Shown piece after piece: positions 8,601 through 17,200 of a stretch of DNA of 64,000 bases (the first letter of the stretch is position 1; each line of letters opens with the position of its first letter). Under the pieces are notes generated by a model that was given only the letters and a program-made list of their open reading frames with translations, was not told the DNA's origin and ran no database searches. The position numbers and the translations under genes are program-made. This stretch comes from CAZXLT01 sp964641545 (GTDB lineage: Bacteria > Patescibacteriota > Saccharimonadia > Saccharimonadales > AWTP1-31). The stretch lies in the NCBI GenBank assembly GCA_964641545.1, contig CAZXLT010000002.1, forward strand, positions 1 through 64,000, given 5' to 3'.

Positions 8601-9071
8601 ATGGTTCCGGCTATCAACCGTCGTATTGATAGAGCAAAAGATGCAGTGGACAAGGCTTTGGCTGCCGATGCAGCAGGGTCCACCCCAGAAACCCAGCAGG
8701 CCCGTGCTGCTGCCGAACAACGCTGGGTTCAAGTACTTGCGGAAACTAAGGCGTTTCATGATGTTGCTTCCCAGGTTGCTCCCGAAAACGCCGAATTGCT
8801 GTCTGCAGAGGTCTTGTCTCGTCCGGCCAAAGTTCCGTATACAGATGGCAGTATACGCGACGGGAAGTTAGTAGATTTGTTTGATGCCTATACAAACGAC
8901 GAGGCCTGGAATCAGATGCGCATGGACTACCGTCGTAGCATACAGGGGTCGTACATGACCGCAGAGCAAGCCTCACAGCAAGCTCAATTGCTGCAAGCCC
9001 AAGGACTGACAGGAGGACTTCCCCCAGTACCCGGTGTTGGTATACCCCCTGCGGTACCTCCAGCAGGTTAA
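5649..9071 (+). CDS. VirB6/TrbL-like multi-pass type IV secretion protein
   Basis: The GTG at 5649 is preferred to an upstream in-frame GTG at 5526 because it sits at the predicted leaderless start and opens directly on a signal peptide (about 1-32, ending SVSAE). The 1140-residue protein has a long extracytoplasmic region (about 33-380), a cluster of roughly six transmembrane helices (about 420-650) with conserved Gly and Pro, and a hydrophilic, probably cytoplasmic tail (about 650-1140). VirB6/TrbL proteins form the inner-membrane part of the T4SS channel. Assignment rests on the helix cluster and on neighbouring PrgI and VirB4 genes. The large soluble parts on both sides are unusual compared with the roughly 300-residue classical VirB6, and I do not recognise them. 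Confidence 0.7.
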   Translation: MNQKLKRLGLVSIVIVFTLIHLLLPVLSVSAETITTPDATFEKEYKRWKAALLLSNCTDNDFDESDDEIGSLGGKDGYTWGAGDIGASKVFGKLANISLSSNELDCSSSTVKNALGKAAGFDDIRGIEDLWFPPTHADGSSRRVDDHTPLSVTLHDLIDKYGNDRAAVRRALFEFTLKDDKNRGPDKKVELSAGAVYWYWKNSVAKDCYGGFSDDYARFQAVDSTSFRQPNDVASKDSPGGEYKSVNENAGKYTFKYAVFDGNGIPDDFDDTENVEGLDSDIVDDHYTAGDTDVAGGGQPPDCVDIVNLFKGNRMDTGIEEYLLEYKRLLQECTDSGKSEEECKTGLKTNPDVDTTAPQESEGDQEIEFQCSVSFNPISWFVCPLVAGFAEAINQLDKQINEMLRIDTDTYFGDTDVGNTFKSVWASVRAISVSLLVVIGLIMVIGTAIGTGFFDAYTVKKVFPRLVMAIVLISISWPLIIFIIDASNFMGIAVRSLIQGPFASNFQNAVKLDGAQLSLGSLGIVGLGMAIGPVGLLTFVAGALMAVAIAFLTLILREILVILLAVLAPAAIAAYILPNTQKAGKLWWDFFSKALLAFPIISGFVAIGRVFAIVSQQDGGGGTVRGFIGFIAYFAPYFVLPKAFAMAGGALGNLSGIVNDRSKGAFDRLRKVRQNKAKDNLERVKAGNYLRSGKADGTKWQRRFQKFNTALQTGSLIPKAGFNPGDIRGTRWRENVTGARALANTAHALHLLEQDQNIKLLTANDDVIDAYVAGQGNESSIRTTLQDKGYSNESISEIMGQLRVAQRTHGDHALQMIMPVANAGTGTGYKDGVYDMKAALARGAHGSMTTYSAMLAAARQRAIAGRRGDLAHGGFGTNMRFGARIVEAGAAGQEYIDMNDPELSLSTEEREAWMNSFTEEERTQGIEIRDPQGGTNPDGSARTVRLAPGVVPIKEYINRSITDNALFVNGAGAVISMRGDSFKNMVPAINRRIDRAKDAVDKALAADAAGSTPETQQARAAAEQRWVQVLAETKAFHDVASQVAPENAELLSAEVLSRPAKVPYTDGSIRDGKLVDLFDAYTNDEAWNQMRMDYRRSIQGSYMTAEQASQQAQLLQAQGLTGGLPPVPGVGIPPAVPPAG

Positions 9072-9112
9072 AAGGGGGTTGAGCGAAGCCATGAAGACCT
9101 CATCATCCAAGA

Positions 9113-9141
9113 TTGACAATTTTATATTTTTGTGTTAATAA
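9113..9141 (+). promoter_or_regulatory. Near-consensus leaderless promoter
   Basis: TTGACA (9113-9118), 17 bp, TAATAA (9136-9141), then 7 nt to the ATG at 9149. This is the best -35 box in the window. The TTG in the -35 box is also an in-frame start candidate, which is rejected because it lies within the promoter. Confidence 0.8.
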
Positions 9142-9148
9142 TAATACT

Positions 9149-10210
9149 ATGACCGATCCGATCCCTCCAACAGGCGGCCCAGGCCCAGAAGGAGCAGAAC
9201 CTGCCCCAGGCTTTATGGATATGTCGGGATTTGCGCCTCCTGCCAGTGCCCCAGAAGAAACCCCGCCAGAACCCCAGCCTACTGCACTACGCAATGACGC
9301 TACTGGCAGAATTCTCCTAGAACCTGGTCCACTTGGCAAAGGCGATGGAATCTACCCTATTTCTGAAGCGGCATTCGTACCGATATCACCAAGCACGATT
9401 AAGCTTTCCCGTAAAATACGAGAAGAACTTACTGATTATAGGCACCAGGCAGCCGATCAATTATTCAACGAGACAAACCGCCCTGTGGATAATGTGAGGG
9501 CAGTTTTTGGCGGCGTAAGAAAAGCTATTCTGACCAGGAGATTAAGGCTGGCAGAGCGGAGAGCTGCAAGCGCAGAAGACCTTGCCGGTAGCTCTGAATA
9601 CATTGGTCACGCCGTGATCCACCGTGAGCCATACCGTAGAATTTTTCGTAGCGAGGAGGAGTTTGCTGGCACTGCGAGACAGTCTACAAACCCATATTCT
9701 CATGAGCTACTCGATGGCAACCCCGCCACAATGAAACGTGTGAGACCACACACTCGCAGGCAGATACTTCTTGCTGAGAGGTTGCAGAAAATCAACAAAG
9801 AAAGAGCCCATGCAATAACCATCCCAAACTTTATGCACGGTCTAGAAGATCTAAAGGGTAATACTGTAAGCAAAGGTATTGCACGCCAGGTATCGCAGAG
9901 CAGGGTGCCGAGCGAGACAGAGTCCTTAAGCAGACGAGAGCGAAGGGATTTACGCCAAGAGCGAGAGCTGCTTCACCATGCAGAACACCACTTACATGAC
10001 GCTGATGGCAAGTTTGTCAGGGCAGTTGTTCGCCCACACCGACAAGCAACAGCTCGCAGGATCGAAGCGATCCAGCTCCGGCGCAGAATAGCATCGATTG
10101 ATGCCGCTCAAGATGCTCGTAGAGAGCGCAGGGAAGAACGGCGACGCCAAAGAGAAGAAGCCCGCGCCAGACGCCGGGGTAGCGACGAAGACGAAACTCT
10201 GACCCCTTAA
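9149..10210 (+). CDS. Arg-rich soluble protein of the T4SS locus, unknown function
   Basis: The 353-residue product starts at an ATG placed 7 nt after the -10 box. Residues 1-60 are rich in Pro, Gly and Glu. The rest is strongly charged, with an Arg/Glu-rich helical C-terminus (about 265-350) likely to form coiled coil. No signal peptide or transmembrane helix is visible, so it should be cytoplasmic. I do not recognise a domain. Its position between VirB6-like and PrgI-like genes suggests a part in the secretion system, perhaps as an assembly factor or substrate. Confidence 0.65.
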   Translation: MTDPIPPTGGPGPEGAEPAPGFMDMSGFAPPASAPEETPPEPQPTALRNDATGRILLEPGPLGKGDGIYPISEAAFVPISPSTIKLSRKIREELTDYRHQAADQLFNETNRPVDNVRAVFGGVRKAILTRRLRLAERRAASAEDLAGSSEYIGHAVIHREPYRRIFRSEEEFAGTARQSTNPYSHELLDGNPATMKRVRPHTRRQILLAERLQKINKERAHAITIPNFMHGLEDLKGNTVSKGIARQVSQSRVPSETESLSRRERRDLRQERELLHHAEHHLHDADGKFVRAVVRPHRQATARRIEAIQLRRRIASIDAAQDARRERREERRRQREEARARRRGSDEDETLTP

Positions 10211-10233
10211 TTTACTTATGTCTTAATCGAAGT

Positions 10234-10239
10234 TATTAT
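10234..10239 (+). promoter_or_regulatory. -10 box, probable leaderless start of the PrgI-like gene
   Basis: TATTAT (10234-10239) ends 7 nt before the ATG at 10247. The -35 region holds only a weak TTTACT/TTACTT at 16-17 bp. Confidence 0.45.
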
Positions 10240-10246
10240 GTAGTTA

Positions 10247-11353
10247 ATGGCTACATATAAAGTGCTCCAGGACATTGAGGCAGAGGATAAGTTTCTTGGC
10301 CCTTTGACCTTAAAACAGTGCATTCTTGCTGGGATAACAGCAATAGGTCTCTATTTGAGTGGTTTTTTTCTGTCCAGAGGCATTTGGATTATTGCAGTCG
10401 CTTTGTTCCCGTTTGAGTTGGTGCTAGGATTTTTAGCGTTTCCGTGGGGACGCGACCAACCAACCGAGATCTGGCTACTGGCGAAGCTTCGTTACTTGTT
10501 TAAGCCGCGACGACGTATCTGGGACCAATCTGGCATACAGGAACTGGTAAAAATAACCGTTCCTAAAAAAGTTGAGGAGCATTTAACCGATGGTCTAAGC
10601 AATACCGAGGTAAAAAGCCGGCTGAAAGCACTTGCCGACACCATCGATAGCCGCGGATGGGTTATTAAGAATGTCGATGTGAACATGTTCACTCAACCAG
10701 CGTACGGCGCTTTAGCTGCAGGCACCGCTTCCGATTCCGACCGATTAGTTGACTTGTCTTCGGTGTCTCACCAAGCAGCTCCTTCTGGTGTAACGGCCAA
10801 CGATGACATATTCAGCAATCCTTTGTCTGCCAAGCTTGACGCTCAGATTGCGCAGTCAAAGCAGCAGCACCAAACAAAAGCTGTACACCACATGCAGCAC
10901 GAAAGCAAAAAAGCTTCGCTGCCGCCTGATGAGCAGGCAAAGAAAGACCCCAGCAAGGACTTTTGGTTTATGGATCAGCCGCAATTAGCGCAGCAGGAAG
11001 GTTATACCATGTTTAAAGGCACCCAAGTTAAGCCAGGTCAAAGTACCGATCCTAATCTGCTAGGAGAGACCCGCAAAGATGACCTGCTAGATAGCGACTC
11101 AAGGGCTTTGCTTGATAAAGTCCACAGAGATAAAAGCCACAGCCATGATACATTCCGCAACCATCGACATATTGATCCATTTGACCCGTCAAAACAGGCT
11201 TCACCCACGGTGACAGCCACTCCTGCTCCTGATATACTAAATGCAGCAATCGACAATAATCGATTTGTCGACGGCTTGGCGCGAGAAGCTCGTAAAAATC
11301 ACCCCGAGCAACCAGATGCGCCTGATGATGAAGTGGTTGTTTCGCTTCACTAA
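10247..11353 (+). CDS. PrgI/VirB3-like type IV secretion membrane protein
   Basis: The 368-residue protein has a short N-terminus (MATYKVLQDIEAEDKFLGPL) and then a hairpin of two transmembrane helices (about 24-75). A positively charged stretch (KLRYLFKPRRRIWDQ) and a long hydrophilic tail follow. The first 100 residues match the PrgI family of Gram-positive T4SS, thought to be the VirB3 counterpart that binds the VirB4 ATPase. The roughly 270-residue tail is much longer than in plain PrgI and is rich in Gln, His, Lys and Asp. A VirB4-like gene pair follows directly, as expected. A leaderless start is suggested by the -10 box at 10234. Confidence 0.75.
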   Translation: MATYKVLQDIEAEDKFLGPLTLKQCILAGITAIGLYLSGFFLSRGIWIIAVALFPFELVLGFLAFPWGRDQPTEIWLLAKLRYLFKPRRRIWDQSGIQELVKITVPKKVEEHLTDGLSNTEVKSRLKALADTIDSRGWVIKNVDVNMFTQPAYGALAAGTASDSDRLVDLSSVSHQAAPSGVTANDDIFSNPLSAKLDAQIAQSKQQHQTKAVHHMQHESKKASLPPDEQAKKDPSKDFWFMDQPQLAQQEGYTMFKGTQVKPGQSTDPNLLGETRKDDLLDSDSRALLDKVHRDKSHSHDTFRNHRHIDPFDPSKQASPTVTATPAPDILNAAIDNNRFVDGLAREARKNHPEQPDAPDDEVVVSLH

Positions 11354-11388
11354 GCACTAACTTTGTAGGGTGGGGTAACTAAGTATCT

Positions 11389-12309
11389 ATGGATCCAACG
11401 ACAAACCAGTCTCCATACAATGTTCCTGTTGGCGCTAACCCATACGCAAATCCTGTCGCACCACAAGGCTATGCACCCCCCGGGGCACCTCCTCCAGCAA
11501 CGTTCCCTGGACAACCCATACAAGAATCTCAACAAGTACCCCAAACTCAGCCTGGCGTTAAGCCAATGGCACCAAAGTCTAACCCAAATAGCACGCAGAA
11601 CGCGCTGCAAATTGCGGAAATCCGCGATGGAATTGTAATCATGAATGACGGGTCATTTCGCTCTGTCATCATGCTCAAGTCTATTAACTTTGACTTAATG
11701 AGCCCCCAGGAACGTGAAGCTGTGGAGTTTAGTTACCAAGGATTTTTGAACTCTCTATATTTTCCTATACAAATCACTGTTCGATCTCAGAAAGTTGATC
11801 TTGGCCCCTACATAGAAAAGCTCGTAAAAATTCGAAGCGAACACGACAACATGTTGCTCGCCCTGCTCATGGAAGACTACATTGCATACATGGACCAGCT
11901 AAGCGGCCAAACAAACATCATGGATAAGAAGTTCTATCTTGTCATCCCGTATTTCCCGGTTGCCGATGCGCAAAAAGCGCTTCAAGAAAGTAAGAAACTA
12001 TTTTCTGGTATTAGCGGAATGTTTGGCAACAAACCCCAGGAACAGGTGATCATTAACGAAGGCGACCTGATAAAGGCCAAGGACGAGCTTAGAAACATGG
12101 TACAGGCAGTGCTTGCTGGTTTAGCACAATGCCAAGTCCAAGGATTGCCCCTCGATACACAAGAGCTTATAGAGCTATACTACGATTCGTATAATCCAGA
12201 CACCGCAACCAGACAGGAGTTAAAAAACTTTAACGACCTAAGTGCGCCGGTTATAACAAAAGGACAAGGACAGGCCCCTCAGCCTGGTCTAGATAGGAAC
12301 TCGCAGTAA
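11389..12309 (+). CDS. TraC/VirB4 N-terminal-like protein
   Basis: The 306-residue protein has a Pro/Gln/Ala-rich N-terminus (1-65). A domain beginning ALQIAEIRDGIVIMNDGSFR (about 66-230) looks like the N-terminal domain of TraC/VirB4 conjugation proteins. It has no Walker A motif. It overlaps the full VirB4-like gene by one base (TAATG), so translation is coupled. A separate VirB4-N-like protein beside a complete VirB4 is a recurring arrangement in CPR secretion loci as far as I know. It probably forms part of the same inner-membrane complex. An AGGGTGGGG stretch lies about 12 nt before the ATG, farther than usual. Confidence 0.65.
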   Translation: MDPTTNQSPYNVPVGANPYANPVAPQGYAPPGAPPPATFPGQPIQESQQVPQTQPGVKPMAPKSNPNSTQNALQIAEIRDGIVIMNDGSFRSVIMLKSINFDLMSPQEREAVEFSYQGFLNSLYFPIQITVRSQKVDLGPYIEKLVKIRSEHDNMLLALLMEDYIAYMDQLSGQTNIMDKKFYLVIPYFPVADAQKALQESKKLFSGISGMFGNKPQEQVIINEGDLIKAKDELRNMVQAVLAGLAQCQVQGLPLDTQELIELYYDSYNPDTATRQELKNFNDLSAPVITKGQGQAPQPGLDRNSQ

Positions 12310-14222
12310 TGGCATTTCGTAAGAAAAAACAAGAGCTTGACCCAGTAGCCATTGCCCAGGCTCAACGCTTGCGGGAAGAACAAGAGGTCAGTGCCGCGTT
12401 CCAGAAAGGCGTAACAGCACTGCGCGATTTTATCGCTCCAAGCTCTTTGGTGTATGAAAATGCTATGTTTCATATCGGGACGCGATTCGCACGAACGTAT
12501 TACGTGTTTGGATATCCTCGACAGTTATTCACAGGTTGGCTTAGCAGCATGGTTAACCTGGACGAAGTCATGGACTTATCAATTTTTGTGTACCCAGTGG
12601 AAAGCCAAGCTGTACTTGAAAATTTACGCAAGAAGGTGACGCAGCTCGAGGCCGGCATACAAATTGATGCAGAAAAAGGACGCGTTAGAGACCCTGCGAA
12701 GCAGGCTGCTATTATGGACGCCGAGGAAATGCGCGACAAACTCCAGGTGGGTGAGGAGCGTTTTTTCCGGTTTGGCTTGTACTTTACGGTGTATGGAGAC
12801 AGTAAAGACGAGCTCGAATTTGTTGCGCATAAGGTCGAGTCTATCCTTGGTCAACAGCTGGTATATTCAAAACCGGCCACATCACAACAAGAGCAAGGCT
12901 TCAACAGTACTATTCCCCAGTTTAGTGATCAGCTGCAGATTCGTCGCAACATGAATACCGGTGCTATTAGCACAACATTTCCGTTTACTTCAGCGGATCT
13001 GAGCCAGGAGAGTGGCATTTTGTACGGAATTAATATGCACAACTCTGGGCTGGTTATTTTCGACCGCTTTAGTCTGGAAAACAGTAACTCCGTTATTTTC
13101 GCCAAATCAGGTGCAGGTAAAAGCTTTACGGTCAAACTCGAAGCGCTTAGAAGCTTGATGTTTGGGACAGAGATATTTATTATCGACCCTGAGAACGAGT
13201 ACCAGCGAATGTGCGAAGCAGTTGGCGGCGCCTACGTACGACTTAGCCTTAATTCTGCAACCCGGATTAACCCATTTGACCTCCCTAAAGTTACCGACGC
13301 CGAAGAAGCCGACAACGCTTTGCGCAGCAACATTATTACACTGCACGGCCTACTCCGTTTGATGATGGGTGGGGCACAGTCACAAATGGTGGCAGGTGGT
13401 GGTGTTGCGGCCGTTCCAGCTCTTACACCAGTTGAAGAGTCTGATCTCGACGCAGCACTAATCGAAACATATGCTAAGGTCGGGATTACAAACGACCCCC
13501 TTACCCACAACGCTGTACCGCCAACCATTGCAGACCTCTACGATGTGCTCTTGCATATGGGAGGAACCGGACCACAGCTCGCACAAAGGCTGCGCAAGTA
13601 CACAACCGGAACGTTTGCTGGAATATTTAGCCAGCAATCGAACACTGACGTAAATAATCCTCTTGTTGTATTCAATATTCGTGACCTAGAAGACGAACTC
13701 CGCCCAGTTGCTATGTACATTGTGTTGAACTTTATCTGGAACAAGACCAAGAGTGATGTAAAAAAACGTATCCTGATTATTGATGAAGCCTGGCAATTAA
13801 TGAAGTACGAAGACTCTGCAAACTTCATGTTTAGCCTTGCAAAAAGAGCCCGTAAGTATAACCTCGGTATTACTACCATTAGCCAGGATGTTGAAGACTT
13901 CATGGGCAGTCGAATGGGGAGGGCTATTGTTGCGAATGCCAGTATGCAGATTTTGCTCAAACAATCCAGTAGCGCTGTCGATGTACTGGCAGACGTGTTT
14001 AAGCTGACCAGTGAAGAAAAAAAACGTCTGAGCCAATTTCCCGTAGGGCAAGGCCTTTTCTTTGCTGGGCAAAGTCACGTGCATATTCAAATTTCCGCTA
14101 GCCCGACAGAAGCAGGACTAATAACCACAAATCCTCAACAAGTACAACAGATGCAGCAAGGTGCATTTGATCAGCCGCAAGGTACTATAGACCTTTCTAA
14201 CAGGCTTACCCCGGGAGTCTAG
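12309..14222 (+). CDS. VirB4-like secretion ATPase
   Basis: The 637-residue protein has an N-terminal VirB4/TraC domain (about 1-220). A P-loop ATPase core follows, with Walker A GAGKS near residue 266, a following IIDPENEY segment, and Walker B RILIIDEAWQ near residue 487. VirB4 ATPases energise pilus assembly and substrate transfer at the cytoplasmic face of the T4SS. Length is slightly shorter than the usual 750-850 residues. It shares a TAATG junction with the preceding gene, and the next gene starts 3 nt after its stop. This is the most secure T4SS component here. Confidence 0.9.
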   Translation: MAFRKKKQELDPVAIAQAQRLREEQEVSAAFQKGVTALRDFIAPSSLVYENAMFHIGTRFARTYYVFGYPRQLFTGWLSSMVNLDEVMDLSIFVYPVESQAVLENLRKKVTQLEAGIQIDAEKGRVRDPAKQAAIMDAEEMRDKLQVGEERFFRFGLYFTVYGDSKDELEFVAHKVESILGQQLVYSKPATSQQEQGFNSTIPQFSDQLQIRRNMNTGAISTTFPFTSADLSQESGILYGINMHNSGLVIFDRFSLENSNSVIFAKSGAGKSFTVKLEALRSLMFGTEIFIIDPENEYQRMCEAVGGAYVRLSLNSATRINPFDLPKVTDAEEADNALRSNIITLHGLLRLMMGGAQSQMVAGGGVAAVPALTPVEESDLDAALIETYAKVGITNDPLTHNAVPPTIADLYDVLLHMGGTGPQLAQRLRKYTTGTFAGIFSQQSNTDVNNPLVVFNIRDLEDELRPVAMYIVLNFIWNKTKSDVKKRILIIDEAWQLMKYEDSANFMFSLAKRARKYNLGITTISQDVEDFMGSRMGRAIVANASMQILLKQSSSAVDVLADVFKLTSEEKKRLSQFPVGQGLFFAGQSHVHIQISASPTEAGLITTNPQQVQQMQQGAFDQPQGTIDLSNRLTPGV

Positions 14223-14225
14223 CAA

Positions 14226-17200
14226 GTGGGACCATCTGGGACATTAAACCAACCAACAAGATACGACAACGATGATGACGAACAGTCAGACTCATATGTA
14301 GGAGGCACTTCAGGTGGCGATGGAGGCTTTGCGCCAAGTTCGGTTAGGCGATCCTCCAATAGACATATCAGAGCAAGGGCTCACAACCGGACGAATCAAA
14401 GAGGCCGCCTAAAAAGCAAGGCCCCGATTGAGACAACAAGCAATATTAGGGGTGATGGCTACCAGCAAGACGACACCGATGAAGGCGTAAATGGGCTTGA
14501 GGGAGGCGTAGCACAAGACTACGCCGGCAATGAGGGTGAGCAAGAGTACGATACGCAGCAAGATAATGGGAGCTTAAGTAAGCCAGAGCTAGAGGAAGCC
14601 GAGGCAGGGGCTGGGCAAGACGATTCACGGGAGTCAGAAGGGGGTGGTGAGGCTGCTTCAATTGGCAAGCTTTCAGGTAGGACAAGCGACACAGAGGACG
14701 AGATACCATATCGAGACGAAGGGGGTGGTAGGTTTTCAAAACTACGAAAGCGTCTTGGCAACGAAGGAGCTTTGGGTTTTGTAAAAAAGCACAAAACAGG
14801 TTCAAGCGCCGGAGGGGTAGTTGCTTTGTTGTTGCTGCTATTTTTTATGAACTCTCTGAGCTCATTTAAGGTCATTCATTTTGGCGAAATTTTGGCGGTA
14901 ACAGGCTATTCGCGCGTTAACGGCATTTTTCAGGAACGCACAACACAAAACATTTTCGATGCCTCAATCGTGGAAGGCGAGGGTAGCGTAAACTTACGAG
15001 GCAAAACTCTTGTTGACAGGATTAAAATGCGTAACCTTGATGCACAGATCACAGAACTTGGTCGCTCTGAAGCACTTCGTTTTGAATATAACGAAGGCAA
15101 GATGGTTGGAGTACGGGTCAAAGGACAATCCGTAAGTCTCGACAGCATTACGCAAGAGCTTGGTTACGGAGAAAAGTTTACGGACGTTAGCAGCGGGTTT
15201 TCAAAACTTAGACCAAAGAATATCCGCGCGGTCATGGACGTACGAGCAGAGTTTACAAGACGAGTACAGACCACTGTTGGGGATGCTCTTGCCCTTGAGC
15301 CGCGCGCAGTTAGGGGGCGCGTTATGGCAACAATTTCAGACAACATTGGCTTTAAGTTCAGTCGTTGGCGACAAGCAGGACGTGAGTTTGCAGGCAAAAC
15401 ACCAAAGGAAGCGGCCATAAAAGATGCAGTGGATCAGGTCGAGAAGAATTCCAAAGTAACCGATATAGACAATGTATCGGGAGAAACAAGGGAATTGGTC
15501 AAAGAAGCGAAAGCCAAGGCACGATTTCAAAAACATCTAGAAAAAACCGGAGGAGTTTTTGATGATGTCGCTTTTTCTGAAAGTTATGCAGCAGACCTTG
15601 GGAAAGCTGCGAAGGTGCAAGAGGTTGCCACTAATGTTGGCACCTTCGTGCTGGTTGCTAGTATCGCCTGTATGGTTAACGACGCAGCTCGCAATGTTGG
15701 TGAGGTGCAAAAGAATAACGAAATCAGTGCCGAAAAAGAAGCTGCAGATGCATTGGCGGCAAAAGACCAGAATAAGGCAGGCAAAGTTCGCCAGGAAGCC
15801 CTGGCTGGGCTAGGTCGACGCTATAACGGCGCAGAAAACTCAGCATCGTACCAACGCCTTACAGGCCAACCCGTTACCGGGGAGACAGTGGTGCCCAACT
15901 TGCGCCCCAACATGAGTCCGACCTTGATTGACTTAGCGCAAACATTCACCAGTCCTTCGCGTCTTGGGCTGGGACCCCTTGGTCTGGGGCTAGATGCGAT
16001 TGGCGGCGATGATGCGCTCGACAAAATAGATGCAACCTTCTGCGGAGCTTTGCTAAGCCCGACAGGTGCGGTCGTAGCCGTAACCGGAGAGGTTATTGTG
16101 CAAGCAGTCATCGGCTTCTTTACGGCTGGAGGCGGTACTTTTGCGAGCGAAGGAGCTGCAAAATTAACCGCTCAAACATTTTTGAAAGAACTTGGTAAGG
16201 CGGTTTTCAAGACGGGAGAGGGTCTAGTAAGCAAGAAGTCACTTGGAACCTTAGCTGGTCTTGGCCTTTTCTCGCTTGGCCTCAATTACGTTGTAGGCAT
16301 GCTTTCAGGGACTGCATTTTCGCCAGCACAATCTGGTCCTCGCTTGTTTGAAAATCAGCAGATAGGCACCAACCTATTGCAGTCTAGGCGGGAGCGAGCA
16401 CAAAATTTTGGACGACCCGTTAAAACTGCGGACGCTATTAAGGCTGATCAGCATTATAGTCAGCTTTCAACGCAATATCGTCAAAACCACAGTTTTTTTG
16501 CTCGTTACTTTTCGCCCAGTAATCCATTTTCAGTAGCTAGCCTTGCTGCAGCGCGCATACCTTCTTCGGGCGGACAAATTATAGAAGAAGCGCCCGGTAG
16601 ACTGAGCAATGTGGCATCGGTATTGAACCCCTTTTCTAGCAGCTCAATAGTACGTTCACTCTTTGCGGGTTCGGGGGTTGTTTACGCGGCAGATAATGTC
16701 GATAAGTACAGCGACATTCAGCAGTGGTCATATTCGAGCGATGAACTGGAAAAAATGCGCAACGACCCTAGCTACGGGATCGTTGAAAACTCAACCTATA
16801 TTACCGATGAGTTCTTAGAGCAAAAGGACAGCGAGATCGGTAAGTGCTACGACCCCGCCATAACACAAGCTGAAGCTGAAGAGTTGCCAGAATGCAGCGC
16901 TGAAAACCTTGCACAAGACGACAACTTCCGTTATCGACTATTCCACCTAGACCAGCAGACTGTTGAGGACTCAGAGCAAAGTCTTAAAGCAACAGCCGAA
17001 ACAACCCCATCGGGTCCTGTCGCAGCTGCAAATAACAAGCTCTTTGTGGTTGGTGACTCGCTAACCGTTGGCATGAAGAGCTCTGGCCAGCTGAGTGAAA
17101 AACTACAGTTTATCGGCTGGTCTCCTACGAAGATCGAAGCAACTAGTGGCGATAAAGTTGAAGATGCGCTGCCAAAGCTTGATGCAGACGTAGACGCAAT

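Noticed and set aside
11376..11381. TAACTA as a leaderless -10 for the TraC-N-like gene
   Set aside because: It matches the consensus poorly and no -35 is present, although the 7-nt distance fits.
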